Both the position numbers and the translations under genes were made by a program. Under the pieces are notes generated by a model. That model was given only the letters and a program-made list of their open reading frames with translations. It was not told where the DNA came from and searched no databases. From CAZONU01 sp965370045 (GTDB lineage Bacteria > Planctomycetota > SZUA-567 > JAKLDR01), in NCBI GenBank assembly GCA_965370045.1, contig CBDUSI010000003.1, positions 13,712 through 77,711 of the forward strand: a stretch of DNA of 64,000 nucleotides, given 5' to 3'. This document shows positions 8,460 through 17,903 of this stretch, piece by piece; within the stretch, counting starts at the first letter, position 1, and every line of letters starts with the position of its first letter.

Positions 8460-9775
8460 GCTCCCGTCACCTCGCCGGACGCGCCGGGCGATTCCGTCTC
8501 TCGCCCGGCTTCCGGCGGAGCGTCTTCAACGCCCCCGACTCCCCAGGCGAAGGCCAGGCCCACCACCAGCCAGGTCAACCGCCCGCCGATCTTCCAGAGC
8601 GTGTACTCCACTTGGCTCAGGGCGGCAATAGTCAAAAGGGTGACGAACAACGTGCCGGCGATCGTGGCCGCGGCTCCGCGCCCGCGGTGCCAGGCCGAAA
8701 AGGCCGCCCAGGCCGCCACGCACCAGACCAGCAGCAGGGCGGCCACCCCCAGAACGCCGGTCTCTATGAGAGTCTGGCTCAGCACGTTGTGAGAGTGCAG
8801 CATCGTCTCTCCCACCGAAACCGGGAGCTCCGTGCGGTAGTGCGCGGCGGCCCCCGGGAATATCCGGCTGCTGCGCCCGTGGCCGATGACCACCCGGTAC
8901 CACGGGCCCCGGGCCATGATCTGCGCGCATATCTTCTGGGCGCGCAGCCGAGAGTTAAGCGTGTCCATCGACCGGCGGGAGGGGCTGGCCAGGCACCACC
9001 AGGCGAGCCCCGCCGCCGGGACCACCAGGAAGAACCACAGGCAGACAGCGATGATCCTCTGTTTCCGGGTGCCGAACCGCGCCTGGAAGAAGGCAACTCC
9101 GGGCACGGACACCAGGGCGATGCTCAGGAGCGCGCCCCGGGCCCTGGTCAGGTAAAGCAAAGCCCCGCTCAAGAGCGCCGCGGCCAGCGAGGCCAGACCC
9201 GGCCAGCGATGCCTGGCCGCCAGCGCGCAGCCCAGGTACAGGCAGCACAGCACGACCAGTTCCCTGGCGAACTGCATGTGGTACTTGCGAAAGCCCTTGA
9301 GGCGCTCGCCATCGAAGGCGGAGTCCGCGCGCCAGGGAAGGCTGGCGGCCTCGAAGACGTACCAGGCGCCGAAGGCCACCAGGAGCGTCAGGAGAACGCG
9401 CCTGGCCGCGGCGCGGCCGCGCAGGCCGACCCCCGCCGCCAGGGCGATGGCCACCCCGGGGACGTGCAGCCGGTAGTAGCTGAAGTTCCCCCTGTTCGGG
9501 AACTTCTCGGCGAGGAGCGCTGCCAGCATGTTAAGCGCCAGGAAGCCGAGCAGCCCGCCGACGAAGGCCCAACGCAGCCGCGACAGACCTCCGCGACGCG
9601 AGCGGACGAAGAACATGGCCAGGCCAATGAGCGCCGCGGCGGTGACGACGTAGTTCGCGGTGTTCCGGGCCTTGTCGCATACCGTTAACAGGAGGAAAAG
9701 GGCCAGCAGCGCCTCGACGGCGCCACAGGCCCAGTGCCGCCACTTCCGTGTCGCTCTCGTCGGGTCCTCAGCCAT
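8456..9775 (-). CDS. O-antigen ligase/polymerase family membrane protein (Wzy/WaaL-like)
   Basis: 439 aa polytopic protein with roughly ten hydrophobic helices. A large soluble loop near residues 270-330, containing RMSMDTLNSRL-like and SHNVLSQTLIETGVLG segments, is the pattern of the O-antigen ligase (Wzy_C) family. The histidine-bearing HSHNVLSQ motif just before a helix is typical of both WaaL ligases and Wzy-type polymerases. The family assignment is firm, but ligase versus polymerase cannot be settled. It starts 58 nt after the phosphotransferase gene and is coupled to rmlB. Confidence 0.78.
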   Translation of the reverse strand: MAEDPTRATRKWRHWACGAVEALLALFLLLTVCDKARNTANYVVTAAALIGLAMFFVRSRRGGLSRLRWAFVGGLLGFLALNMLAALLAEKFPNRGNFSYYRLHVPGVAIALAAGVGLRGRAAARRVLLTLLVAFGAWYVFEAASLPWRADSAFDGERLKGFRKYHMQFARELVVLCCLYLGCALAARHRWPGLASLAAALLSGALLYLTRARGALLSIALVSVPGVAFFQARFGTRKQRIIAVCLWFFLVVPAAGLAWWCLASPSRRSMDTLNSRLRAQKICAQIMARGPWYRVVIGHGRSSRIFPGAAAHYRTELPVSVGETMLHSHNVLSQTLIETGVLGVAALLLVWCVAAWAAFSAWHRGRGAAATIAGTLFVTLLTIAALSQVEYTLWKIGGRLTWLVVGLAFAWGVGGVEDAPPEAGRETESPGASGEVTGA

Positions 9776-9833
9776 CGTCGCTCACAAGGCTAGCCGGGCG
9801 TCCCGGGGCCGCAAGGGGATTTCGTCCCGGGCA

Positions 9834-11330
9834 TCAGCCCGCGCGTTCCCGCGGGTCCGGGCGGCCGGCGAGGACCACCCCGGCGGTGCGCAGCAATATG
9901 CGGTAGTCGAGAAAGAGCGAGCCCTGGCTCAGGTAGTAGATGTCCATCAGTGCCACCTGGTCGAACTCCAGCAGGTCGCGGCCGAATATCTGCCACATTC
10001 CGGTGATGCCCGCCCGGCCCTCCAGCCGCTCGCGGTGCCAGGGCTCGTACTCGGCGACCTCGCCGGGGAGCGGCGGCCGGGGGCCGACCAGCGACATCTG
10101 GCCAGCCAGGACGTTCAGCATCTGGGGGATCTCGTCCAGGCTGAAGCGCCGCAGCCACCTCCCGAACCAGGTGATCCGCGCGTCGCCGGGCGCCTTGAAC
10201 ATCGGCCCGCGCATCACGTTCCCGGACCCGCCCGGCGCGTCGCCGTTGGCTCCCCCGCCGTTGCGCATGGTCCGGAACTTGAACATCGGGAAGGTACGTC
10301 CCCCGGTGCCCACGCGCTCCTGGGTGAAGATCACCGGGCGGCCGCTGGTGATGAGAACTCCGGCGGCAACCGCCAGCCACAGCGGCAGGCCCAGTATCAA
10401 AATCAACCCGGCGCCGACGATGTCCAGCGCACGCTTGATCGCCGCGCGCGCCCCGCCGAAGGGCCGGAGGGCGTAGTCAATGATGGGGATGCCGTCAATC
10501 TCGTCGAACTGCAGGCCCAACTTCTCGCGCAGGACGGAGAAGGAACGGGAAACCACTCGCGAGCGAATCCCCAGGCGCTTGAGCATCGCCAGCGTCCCGG
10601 CCAGCTCGGCCAGCGGGGCGTCCGGCTTGCAGATGACCACTTCGTCCGCCCGGCCGGCCTTGATGTAACGGACCAGGCCGCGCTCGTGGCGCAGGATCTT
10701 GACCTCGTGGCGTCGGCGCTCTTTCCACTCGGTGCCCACCACCGCCACCGGTGTGAGCGGCCACTCCGGATGAGATTTCAACCTCTCGAGCAGCCGGTCG
10801 GCGGTCTGATTGTGGCCGACGATGATGGCCCGGGTGAGGTCCAGCCCCGCGGCCCCCCGCAGGCGCATGCGCAGTCTCTTGAGCTGCCGGCGGGCCATGG
10901 TGACCAGAAGAAGGGACAGCAGCAGGTAGATGCCCAGGAACATTCGCGAAACGTGCAGGCCCTTGATGCCAAAAAGCAGGATGACCGAAACCGCGAAGGC
11001 CGCCAGCAGACCCTTGACCACCTCGCCGAGGTCGGAGCCCTCGTACATCAGCCGGCGGTCCTCGTAGCGGCCGCAGGCCTTCAGCGCCAGGAACGCCGTG
11101 ACTAACAGGATAATCAGAGCTGCGGGGTAATGGGCGCCCTCCGGACGTCGCCCGATAACGTGGAAGGTCAGGCCGTAGCTGGCGGCGTAGGCGCAGCCCA
11201 CCATGATCAGGTCGGCCAGCACGGCAACCGCGAAGTAGAGCCTTCGCCAGGGATAACGACGCGGGTAGGCCTTGTCCGGGAGCACCCGATCCAGGCGAGC
11301 AGCCAGGGCCGTGATCCAGCGGCCGAACAT
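9834..11330 (-). CDS. Polyprenyl-phosphate sugar phosphotransferase (WbaP/WcaJ family)
   Basis: Initiating glycosyltransferase that transfers sugar-1-phosphate to undecaprenyl phosphate. 498 aa from the ATG at 11330, preceded by AAGGGAAAA. Four N-terminal transmembrane helices are followed by a Rossmann-like CoA-binding domain, then a further membrane helix (about 370-395) and the bacterial sugar transferase domain. That domain has FTQERVG, FKFRTM, SLDEIPQ, and the PRPPLPGE motif followed by GITGMWQI. It ends in a short Arg-rich tail. It probably starts synthesis of the glycan made by the whole locus and is transcribed first in the 11330-7461 block. Confidence 0.92.
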   Translation of the reverse strand: MFGRWITALAARLDRVLPDKAYPRRYPWRRLYFAVAVLADLIMVGCAYAASYGLTFHVIGRRPEGAHYPAALIILLVTAFLALKACGRYEDRRLMYEGSDLGEVVKGLLAAFAVSVILLFGIKGLHVSRMFLGIYLLLSLLLVTMARRQLKRLRMRLRGAAGLDLTRAIIVGHNQTADRLLERLKSHPEWPLTPVAVVGTEWKERRRHEVKILRHERGLVRYIKAGRADEVVICKPDAPLAELAGTLAMLKRLGIRSRVVSRSFSVLREKLGLQFDEIDGIPIIDYALRPFGGARAAIKRALDIVGAGLILILGLPLWLAVAAGVLITSGRPVIFTQERVGTGGRTFPMFKFRTMRNGGGANGDAPGGSGNVMRGPMFKAPGDARITWFGRWLRRFSLDEIPQMLNVLAGQMSLVGPRPPLPGEVAEYEPWHRERLEGRAGITGMWQIFGRDLLEFDQVALMDIYYLSQGSLFLDYRILLRTAGVVLAGRPDPRERAG

Positions 11331-11500
11331 CAGGCTTTTCCCTTCACGACCGGCGCCACCCGGCGCCGCCCGGCGGAGCCGCTGCAACTGGCGCGGGCGA
11401 GGAAGAGCCCCGGCTCCGCCCCTGGCGCTCGCCCTATCAACAGTACTGTGAACGTCCACATCCTTAACGGCGGGAAATCCTAAGCTCAATTAGGGCCATT

Positions 11501-11532
11501 ATCAAGGAGGGCGGCGTTCCGCCCCGCTTGAT
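11501..11532. promoter_or_regulatory. Interrupted inverted repeat between divergent glycosyltransferase genes
   Basis: ATCAAG at 11501 pairs with CTTGAT ending at 11532, and GGGCGG pairs with CCGCCC inside it around a CGTT loop. It sits in the 223-nt gap between the divergent genes starting at 11330 and 11554, so it could be an operator or an RNA hairpin in the leader of the downstream gene. No T-run follows, which argues against a plain terminator. Confidence 0.4.
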
Positions 11533-11553
11533 TCCGCCCCTCGGAGGCCTATC

Positions 11554-13380
11554 ATGCGGACGGATGGCGGTCTGGACCCTTCATCTGATGTGGTTTCCGG
11601 CTGTCCGGCGTGCCGGGCGCCGGCTCGAGGAGTTCATGGCGGGCGGATGAACGCGGATACCGTTCCAGGCAGAGAGACCCGGCAGACCGCGCGTCTGGTG
11701 CTGCTGGTCTTCGCCGCGGCCACCGTGCTGAACCTGGTTTGGCTGGGGGGCGCTCCGCTGGCCGACTCCACCGAGGCCCGCCACGCGGAGGTCGGCTTTG
11801 AGTTCGCGGAGTCCGGCCGCTGGCTGGTGCCCACCCTCAACTACCGCCCGCACCTCACCAAGCCGCCGCTTACCGATTGGCTGGTCGCGGCGGGGATACG
11901 GGCCTTCGGCGCGAACGAGTTCGGGGCCAGGTTCTCAAACGCGATAGTCGCGGCGCTGGGGCTGGCGCTGGCGGCCGGCTTCGCCTGCCGGCTGGGCGGG
12001 CGGGTCGCGGGCCTCGCCGCCGCCGCGCTGTATTTCACCTCGCCGCTGTACCTGGCCCTGTCCCGCACCATCTCCATTGACATGCTGCTGGCCGCGCTGG
12101 TTACGGCCGCCTGCTGGGCCGCGTGGGAGGCCTCCCGCGAGGACTGCCGGCGTCCCTGGACCGCCGCCGCGGTCTTCTGGCTCGCGCTGGGGCTGGGGGC
12201 GCTGGCCAAGGGTCACCTGGTTCTCCTGCTGGCCGCGCTGCCGGTGATCGCATGGATTCTCATCGGGAAGCGCTGGCGCCTGGCCCGCCGATTGGCCTGG
12301 CCGCCGACCTGGCTGATCTTTCCCGCGATCGCGCTGCCCTGGTACCTCTGCATTCATCGCGCCTTCCCGGAGTGGCTCGGATGGATGACCGGCGTGGAGT
12401 TCGGCAAGCGGCTGGTCGGCGCGCGGGCCGGTGAGCACGCCTACGGGGCGGCCATTCTGTTCCTGCTGTTCGCAGCGCTCCCCGCGGTCCCGCTGGCCTT
12501 CTTGGGATTCCGTCGGCGGCGTGAAGAAGACGGGAAAGGAAGAGGCGCGCGCGGGCTGCTGCTCGCCAGCGTGCTGATCCCCCTGGCGGTCTTCAGCCTG
12601 GCCAACTTCCAGCGGCCTAATTACATTGCCCCGCTGGTGCCGGCCCTGGCCGTCGCGGCCGGCCTGGGCTGGAGCCGGCTGGCTTCCGGGTGGTCCGGGG
12701 CGACGCGCCGCCAGCGGCTCGCCGCCTGCCTGACGAGCGCAAGCCTGCTGCTGCCGGGCCCGGCCTGCATGGCGGCATTCCTGTTCAGGCCGGAGGTCGA
12801 CGGGCTCACCCTGACGCTGGTGGCCTGCGCGGCGGCGGCGGCGACGCTGTGCGCGACCGCTTGCCTCCTGGCCCTGCTTCGAGACAACCCCCGAGCAGCG
12901 ACGAGATGCTTCCTCGCGGCGGGGCTGGCCTTCTGGGCGCTCTCGGTGCCCATGCACGGAGCGGCCAAGAGCTGGCTCACCTCGCGCGAGACCTGCCGGT
13001 GGATTGAGCTCAACCTCCCGCCCGGCGAGAAAGTGCTGTCCTACAAAGGCTACGTGGCCAGCAGCGGCTTCTACCTGGCGAAACCGCTGCGCCCGATGCG
13101 GCACGTCAAGCGTCCACCGGCCTGGACCGTCACGTGGAAAGGCACCCGTACGCCCGCCGAGATCACCACCTACACGGAGCTCTTCCGCATCGCCGAACAA
13201 GAGGGCGGGGTCTGGCTTATCTACGACCGGCGCCGGATAAAGAACATAACCTACCACTACGACCAGCTGCGCAAGCAGCGGGCCCATCACGGAGTACCCC
13301 TCAAGCTGGCCCTGAGCACCGCGCGGCTGGAGCACGCCGTGGGGCTGGCACACCTTTACCCCTGGAAGCCGGCGGATTAG
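11554..13380 (+). CDS. ArnT/PMT-like glycosyltransferase (GT39/GT83 family, polytopic)
   Basis: 608 aa with about eleven to thirteen transmembrane helices. The first periplasmic loop has the family pattern DSTEARHAEV, with the acidic residue expected to contact the lipid-phosphate donor, followed by KPPLTDWL. These enzymes move a sugar from a polyprenyl-phosphate carrier to a lipid, protein or glycan on the periplasmic face. The ATG at 11554 follows a perfect GGAGG, giving a 31-residue soluble leader; an ATG at 11647 would give a more typical 577-aa protein without a good ribosome site. It converges with the NodB-like lipoprotein gene. Confidence 0.82.
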   Translation: MRTDGGLDPSSDVVSGCPACRAPARGVHGGRMNADTVPGRETRQTARLVLLVFAAATVLNLVWLGGAPLADSTEARHAEVGFEFAESGRWLVPTLNYRPHLTKPPLTDWLVAAGIRAFGANEFGARFSNAIVAALGLALAAGFACRLGGRVAGLAAAALYFTSPLYLALSRTISIDMLLAALVTAACWAAWEASREDCRRPWTAAAVFWLALGLGALAKGHLVLLLAALPVIAWILIGKRWRLARRLAWPPTWLIFPAIALPWYLCIHRAFPEWLGWMTGVEFGKRLVGARAGEHAYGAAILFLLFAALPAVPLAFLGFRRRREEDGKGRGARGLLLASVLIPLAVFSLANFQRPNYIAPLVPALAVAAGLGWSRLASGWSGATRRQRLAACLTSASLLLPGPACMAAFLFRPEVDGLTLTLVACAAAAATLCATACLLALLRDNPRAATRCFLAAGLAFWALSVPMHGAAKSWLTSRETCRWIELNLPPGEKVLSYKGYVASSGFYLAKPLRPMRHVKRPPAWTVTWKGTRTPAEITTYTELFRIAEQEGGVWLIYDRRRIKNITYHYDQLRKQRAHHGVPLKLALSTARLEHAVGLAHLYPWKPAD

Positions 13381-13449
13381 ACGGCAGGTCCGGGCAAGCT
13401 GCTCCCGGAGCGAGAGTCCGAAGCGCGCGGCGCGCCTTTTCCTGACGGA

Positions 13450-14862
13450 CTAACGCGGGGCCGCGCGGAAGCTGGGGTCCAGCGCGAAGCGGCGCTTGCC
13501 GCGCAGGATGTCCCGCAGCGTCTCGCGATCCGCGGCGAAGATCACGTCGCGGGCCGGACGCAGCCGCCGGCCGCCGAGCCTGATGCCCCCCAGAATACGC
13601 TCGACCCGGCGCAGCCAGCCCTTTATTCGTCGCCCAGTCAGCGCGTTGGAGTCGTGCATGGTCACCACGATGTCGCTGTGCCCGGCCTCGACCGCCCGTT
13701 GGATAGTGAGCCTCAACTCCCACTTTTCCGGCACGAACACGGCGATCACCGAGTGGCCTCCGTCGCCCAGCCGGGCGTCGGTGAGCGTGGGTTTGAGCCT
13801 CAGCCGCCGGTAGGTGGCCAGCACCGCCGGGCCGGTTTCGGGGTGGTCGCGATCACGCCAGGCCCACTCCGGGGGACGGACGAACTCCGGCTGGAGGCCT
13901 GTCGTCGCCCTGATTCTGTTGACGCACTCCAGCAGGTCGCTCTCCAGGGCGTTGGCGCCGTCGGGCTTCCCGTCGCCGGTGACGTCATAGGGCGCGTCCT
14001 CGTCGGCCCTCCCGTCGCCGTCATCGTCTTTCCCGTCGCCGTCGAAGTCCACGCGGCTGGTGTGGTGCCGGCTCTGCTTGCCGTAACGCCCGCCCCAGTG
14101 GACCTCGACCAGGTGGCCCTCGCGGGCCATGCGCTCGAGCAGGACGCGGCCGTCCCGGGTCTCGCCCCGGGGATGGTTGAAGCCCATGAACTCCTCCGGG
14201 CCGGTGAGCACGAAGAAGGCGGCCTTGATTCCCCGGCGGGAGCGCCCCGGCCCGTGGCGATGGGCGGCGAGGGCGTCCAGTATCTTCTTCGTGGAGCTGC
14301 CGGCTACCTTGCCGTCGGCGGGGTCGCCATCGGTGTCGGGGCCGTCGTCGAAGGTGAAGGCCACGCGCAGCTTCTCGACGACGCGAAGGGCATAGTCGAA
14401 TTCAAGGCGCCGCCCGCCGCGGGCGGTCTGGTCGATGACCAGCTTCTTGTAGCCGGTCGCGTCGGCCGGAACCTCGGGCACGGCGACGGTCATCCGTCCG
14501 AAGCGGACGCGCACCCGGCCGACGGGGACGTCCCGGCCGCCGGCGTGGCCCAGTATCTCGATGCGGTCCCGGGGGTCGAAGCGGTAGTCCCCGGGCAGGA
14601 GGCTGGTGTCCTCCAGCTTGACGCGCACCCGGACCCGCCGGCTCCCGGCCAGCAGCAGCCGTGGCCGGCACTCAAGATGATGCCGCTCCCTGTCGGTGCC
14701 GGTGGTCAGCCTGACCCTGGTGGTGACCACCGTTGGGAAGTCGTGGAAGTCGAGCTCGGTGCGGCGCGCGGCCGGCTGCGGATCGATGGGCGGGGAGGGC
14801 GGCAGGCAGCCGGCCGCCCAGACGAGCGCCAGCGCCGGCCCCAGGAGGCGGCAGGGTCTCAT
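13450..14862 (-). CDS. NodB-type polysaccharide deacetylase lipoprotein with EF-hand-like insertion
   Basis: 470 aa. A lipobox (WAAGC, Cys19) predicts a lipoprotein. Residues 30-165 form a beta-rich region. A NodB homology domain follows: motif 1 FDDGPD at 171-176, possible metal histidines H250/H255 or H266/H267, motif 3 FVRPPEW at 328-334 and motif 5 TMHDS at 401-405. Between motifs 2 and 3, residues 271-303 hold Asp/Gly-rich loops (DFDGDGKDDDGDG, VTGDGKPDG) like those of dockerin or thrombospondin-3 calcium repeats. It may remove acetyl groups from a surface glycan, but the usual HxxxH spacing is altered and activity is uncertain. The ATG overlaps the upstream gene (ATGA). Confidence 0.7.
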   Translation of the reverse strand: MRPCRLLGPALALVWAAGCLPPSPPIDPQPAARRTELDFHDFPTVVTTRVRLTTGTDRERHHLECRPRLLLAGSRRVRVRVKLEDTSLLPGDYRFDPRDRIEILGHAGGRDVPVGRVRVRFGRMTVAVPEVPADATGYKKLVIDQTARGGRRLEFDYALRVVEKLRVAFTFDDGPDTDGDPADGKVAGSSTKKILDALAAHRHGPGRSRRGIKAAFFVLTGPEEFMGFNHPRGETRDGRVLLERMAREGHLVEVHWGGRYGKQSRHHTSRVDFDGDGKDDDGDGRADEDAPYDVTGDGKPDGANALESDLLECVNRIRATTGLQPEFVRPPEWAWRDRDHPETGPAVLATYRRLRLKPTLTDARLGDGGHSVIAVFVPEKWELRLTIQRAVEAGHSDIVVTMHDSNALTGRRIKGWLRRVERILGGIRLGGRRLRPARDVIFAADRETLRDILRGKRRFALDPSFRAAPR

Positions 14863-15530
14863 CGCTCCGACGCCGCCCTGAGCGTCTCCAGCCGGCCGGC
14901 CAGCGCTTTCCTGTAGTCGCGTTTCTTCATGTGGTGCACGCGCGCCGGCCAGCGTGAGTCGATTTCCGCGAGCGTCTTCTCGTAGATGGCCACCGCCCGG
15001 GGGTCGCCCAGGAGCCACAGCGCGCCGAGCAGCTCGTAGCGGACCTCGAAACTCTTCGAACGTTCAAGAGCCGCGGAGATGGTCTCGAACGCGCCCGGCG
15101 GGCGGAGCGCGGCCAGCGCGTAGGCCGCCGAGGCGGGGTGCTGGTCGGAATTGAGCTTGGACGCCAGAAAGGCGCTGGCGACCTTGTCGCCCCGCCCGGC
15201 CTCGCGCAGGCAGAGGGCCAGGAGCACCGCGCGGGTCTCGGCGCTGGTCTCCGTGGCATAGTGGTCCATCAGCGCGCGCGCGTGACGCCGGGCGGTTTTC
15301 TCGTCGCCCCCCGCGCGGGCCTCGCGGGCCATGACCGCCAGGGCCCGGCAGCCGATCTCGCGCTCGTCGGCCCAGCGCGACTTCATGCGCCGCAGCGCGG
15401 CCTTCTCGCCCTCCGCGTAAACAGGGCGCAGGTAAGGCTCGTCGCGCCACTCGTAAAAAGCGCGCCGCTTGCAGCCGGCCAGGGTCAGGGCCGCGAGGAC
15501 GGCGACGAGCAGCGCGCGTCGCGTTCTCAC
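14859..15530 (-). CDS. Lipoprotein with HEAT/TPR-like helical repeats
   Basis: 223 aa, GTG start at 15530 overlapping the upstream stop by 4 nt. The signal peptide ends in a lipobox (LTLAGC, Cys20). The rest is almost entirely alpha-helical with alternating Ala/Leu repeats (REIGCRALAVMAREAR, YELLGALWLLGDPRA), as in HEAT or TPR scaffolds. No catalytic motif is visible. Its position between two other lipoprotein genes suggests a periplasmic scaffold working with the hydrolase and the NodB protein; this is inference. Confidence 0.6.
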   Translation of the reverse strand: MRTRRALLVAVLAALTLAGCKRRAFYEWRDEPYLRPVYAEGEKAALRRMKSRWADEREIGCRALAVMAREARAGGDEKTARRHARALMDHYATETSAETRAVLLALCLREAGRGDKVASAFLASKLNSDQHPASAAYALAALRPPGAFETISAALERSKSFEVRYELLGALWLLGDPRAVAIYEKTLAEIDSRWPARVHHMKKRDYRKALAGRLETLRAASER

Positions 15531-16285
15531 TTCTTACTTCCCACAACAAAGGCCCGGCGGACGTCCTCGGCCACCAGCTCGGCAATCAGGTTGTCGAGGT
15601 TGCCGTGGCCCGGCTCACGGCCGGTGTCCAGCCAGACTTCGTGGTTCTCGGTGGCGGTGGGTATCGGCGCGCCGCAGAGGTGCGGGCTGTCGACCTGGTA
15701 GTAGTTGACGTGGCGCAGCAGCGTCTTCCCGTCGGGCTTCGGCGTCCCGCGATAGGCGACGAACTTCAACCGGTGGGGGAAGACCATCTCCAGGCTGAGC
15801 ACCGAGGGCAGCATGCACAGGGCGCTCTTGACGTAGCCCTTCTTGATCGCGTCGATGGTCACCAGCAGCGTCACCTCGTCGACGAGCTTCGTGGCAATCG
15901 CCTCCCGGGCGAAGTCGCCGGCGGCCTGCCCGCCCCAGCTGTGGCCCACCAGCGCGAGGCGCGCCCGCCCGCCGGCCGCGCGGCGCCTGGCCGCTTCGCG
16001 CCCCACCCACGCGCGCGCCGAGGCGTAGACCTTCCAGCTGAAGATGGCCGTGCTGCCCTCGGTCTTCTCGGCGATGAGCAGCGCGGTGCGCCTGATGCCC
16101 AGAGTAACGTCGTCGGTCGGCGCCGAGCGGCCCGGGAAGATGAGGACTATCGGTCCGGTGCGGTTCTCCTCGACGATGAAGGAGAGCTTCCCGGCGCGGC
16201 CCACCGGGGGAACCTCGACACCCCGCCGCGACGCGCAGCCGCAGAAGAGCCCGGCGGCGAGAACCAGCAGTCCGGCGCGCCTCAT
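15527..16285 (-). CDS. Alpha/beta-hydrolase-like lipoprotein
   Basis: 252 aa. The signal peptide has a lipobox (GLFCGC, Cys17). A nucleophile elbow GHSWGG lies near residue 113, with beta-strands before it (IVLIFPG and RLALVGH). A plausible acid is in the LLVTIDAI strand and the histidine may be the one in GREPGHGN near the C-terminus. It may be an esterase or lipase of the cell envelope; the substrate is not predictable. It starts 9 nt after leuC and its stop overlaps the next lipoprotein gene, so it belongs to the same transcript. Confidence 0.6.
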   Translation of the reverse strand: MRRAGLLVLAAGLFCGCASRRGVEVPPVGRAGKLSFIVEENRTGPIVLIFPGRSAPTDDVTLGIRRTALLIAEKTEGSTAIFSWKVYASARAWVGREAARRRAAGGRARLALVGHSWGGQAAGDFAREAIATKLVDEVTLLVTIDAIKKGYVKSALCMLPSVLSLEMVFPHRLKFVAYRGTPKPDGKTLLRHVNYYQVDSPHLCGAPIPTATENHEVWLDTGREPGHGNLDNLIAELVAEDVRRAFVVGSKK

Positions 16286-16294
16286 GCTTTTCTC

Positions 16295-17560
16295 CTATAT
16301 GGCGTTCGGGTCGGTGACTTCCCCGGTCAGCGCGCTGGCCGCGGCCACCGCCGGACCGGCCAGCAGCACCTCGCTCTTGGGATGGCCCATGCGCCCGACG
16401 AAGTTCCGGTTGGTAGTCGCCAGGCAGCGCTCGCCGGCGGCCAGAATGCCCATGTGCCCGCCAAGGCAGGGACCACATGTTGGCGTCGAGACCACCGCGC
16501 CGGCCTCAACGAAAGCTTCGATCCACCCGTGGCGCAGGGCGTCCAGGTAAATGGCCTGGGTCGCGGGGATGATGATCACCCGAAGCCCCTTGGCGACCTT
16601 GTTGCCGGCGATGAAATGCGCGGCGACCTCCAGGTCCGAAATCCGCCCGTTGGTGCAGCTGCCGATGACCACCTGGTCGATGTGCGTGCCAACCACCTCG
16701 CCGACCGGCTTGGCATTACTGGGCAGATGCGGCAGAGAAACCTGCAACTCTATTTCCGCAGCGTCGTACTCGTGCACCGAGTGATACTCGGCGTCCGCGT
16801 CCGAGGCGTAAAGCCGCGGCTCGCGCTTGGCGCGGCCCTTCTCGTACCCGGCAGTCACTTCGTCGGGAGCCACGATGCCGTTCTTGCCGCCGGCCTCGAT
16901 GGCCATGTTGCACATCGACAGGCGGTCGTCCATAGGCAGCGCGGCCACCGCCTCGCCGGTGAACTCCATGGCCCGGTAGAGCGCACCGTCCACGCCGATT
17001 CTTCCTATCGTGTAAAGGATGAAGTCCTTGCCGCCGACCCACTTCTTTCTCTGGCCGCTGAAGACGAACTTCATGCTTTCGGGCACGCGCAGCCAGACCT
17101 CCCCGGTGGCCATGCAGGCGGCCAGGTCCGTGGAGCCCACCCCCGTGGAGAAAGCGCCCAGGGCGCCGTAGGTGCAAGTATGGCTGTCCGCGCCGATGAC
17201 CAAGTCGCCGGTGACCACGATGCCCTGCTCGGGAAGGAGCGCGTGCTCGATGCCCATCTCGCCGATTTCGAAGTAATGCTCCAGCTCGTGCTTGCGGGCG
17301 AAATCACGCAGGAGCCTGGCCTGCTCGGCGCTCTTGATGTCCTTGTTGGGCGTGAAGTGATCGGGCACCAGGGCGATCCGCGAGCGGTCGAAGACCGACT
17401 CCGCGCCGAGCTTCTCGAACTCGCTTATGGCGATGGGCGCGGTGATGTCGTTGCCCAGGCACATGTCAACCTTGGCCTCGATGAACTCCCCGGCGGTGAC
17501 GGACTCCCGGCCGCAGTGCGCGGCCAGGATCTTCTCGGTGATGGTTTGAGGCATGGTCAC
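16295..17560 (-). CDS. leuC: 3-isopropylmalate dehydratase large subunit-type aconitase (LeuC/HacA)
   Basis: 421 aa, the size of the LeuC2/homoaconitase subgroup. The three [4Fe-4S] ligand regions are present: GADSHTC, GSCTNGR and PTCGPCLGG. With a small subunit (LeuD) it isomerises 2- and 3-isopropylmalate in leucine synthesis; related enzymes act on homocitrate or methylmalates. No leuD, leuA or leuB is in this window, so the exact substrate is open. The GTG at 17560 overlaps the upstream gene (GTGA); an ATG two codons later is the alternative start. Confidence 0.85.
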   Translation of the reverse strand: MTMPQTITEKILAAHCGRESVTAGEFIEAKVDMCLGNDITAPIAISEFEKLGAESVFDRSRIALVPDHFTPNKDIKSAEQARLLRDFARKHELEHYFEIGEMGIEHALLPEQGIVVTGDLVIGADSHTCTYGALGAFSTGVGSTDLAACMATGEVWLRVPESMKFVFSGQRKKWVGGKDFILYTIGRIGVDGALYRAMEFTGEAVAALPMDDRLSMCNMAIEAGGKNGIVAPDEVTAGYEKGRAKREPRLYASDADAEYHSVHEYDAAEIELQVSLPHLPSNAKPVGEVVGTHIDQVVIGSCTNGRISDLEVAAHFIAGNKVAKGLRVIIIPATQAIYLDALRHGWIEAFVEAGAVVSTPTCGPCLGGHMGILAAGERCLATTNRNFVGRMGHPKSEVLLAGPAVAAASALTGEVTDPNAI

Positions 17561-17874
17561 TCCAGTTCCTTCTCGACTTCCTCAGCCTGGCCGTTCCTGC
17601 CCAGCGGGTCGGCCTGAAGTTCCTTGCGGCAGTCGGCGCAGAGGTCGAACTTTCGCGCCCAGTGGACGGAGTCCTCGGCCTCCTGCCGGGTCTGCCTGGC
17701 GGCGTCTATCAGGGTGTTGACGTATTCGCCGTGGAGGTCGCGCTTTCCGAGCTTGCGGCGCGAGCCGATCTCGATGACGTCGTAGGCCGCCCAGACCCTC
17801 ATCTCCGCCACGTAGCGCACCTCAGCGCCCAGCAGGTCGGCTCCGCAGCGGTCGCAAGTGGCCGAATCAGCCAT
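17557..17874 (-). CDS. Small zinc-ribbon-like protein of unknown function
   Basis: 105 aa from the ATG at 17874, preceded by GAGGG. Two CxxC knuckles (CDRC near residue 7 and CADC near residue 78) could bind one zinc ion. The middle is charged, and the C-terminus is Glu-rich. It overlaps leuC by 4 nt, so it is made with it. I do not recognise the family; an adaptor or small regulator is possible. Confidence 0.6.
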   Translation of the reverse strand: MADSATCDRCGADLLGAEVRYVAEMRVWAAYDVIEIGSRRKLGKRDLHGEYVNTLIDAARQTRQEAEDSVHWARKFDLCADCRKELQADPLGRNGQAEEVEKELE

Positions 17875-17903
17875 GCAGTTGCCCTCTAACCACAGAAAGT
17901 TCA

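Noticed and set aside
13421..13440. Terminator between the convergent GT and deacetylase genes
   Set aside because: GCGCGCGGCGCGCC followed by TTTT is present but the palindrome leaves no usable loop, so I do not call it.
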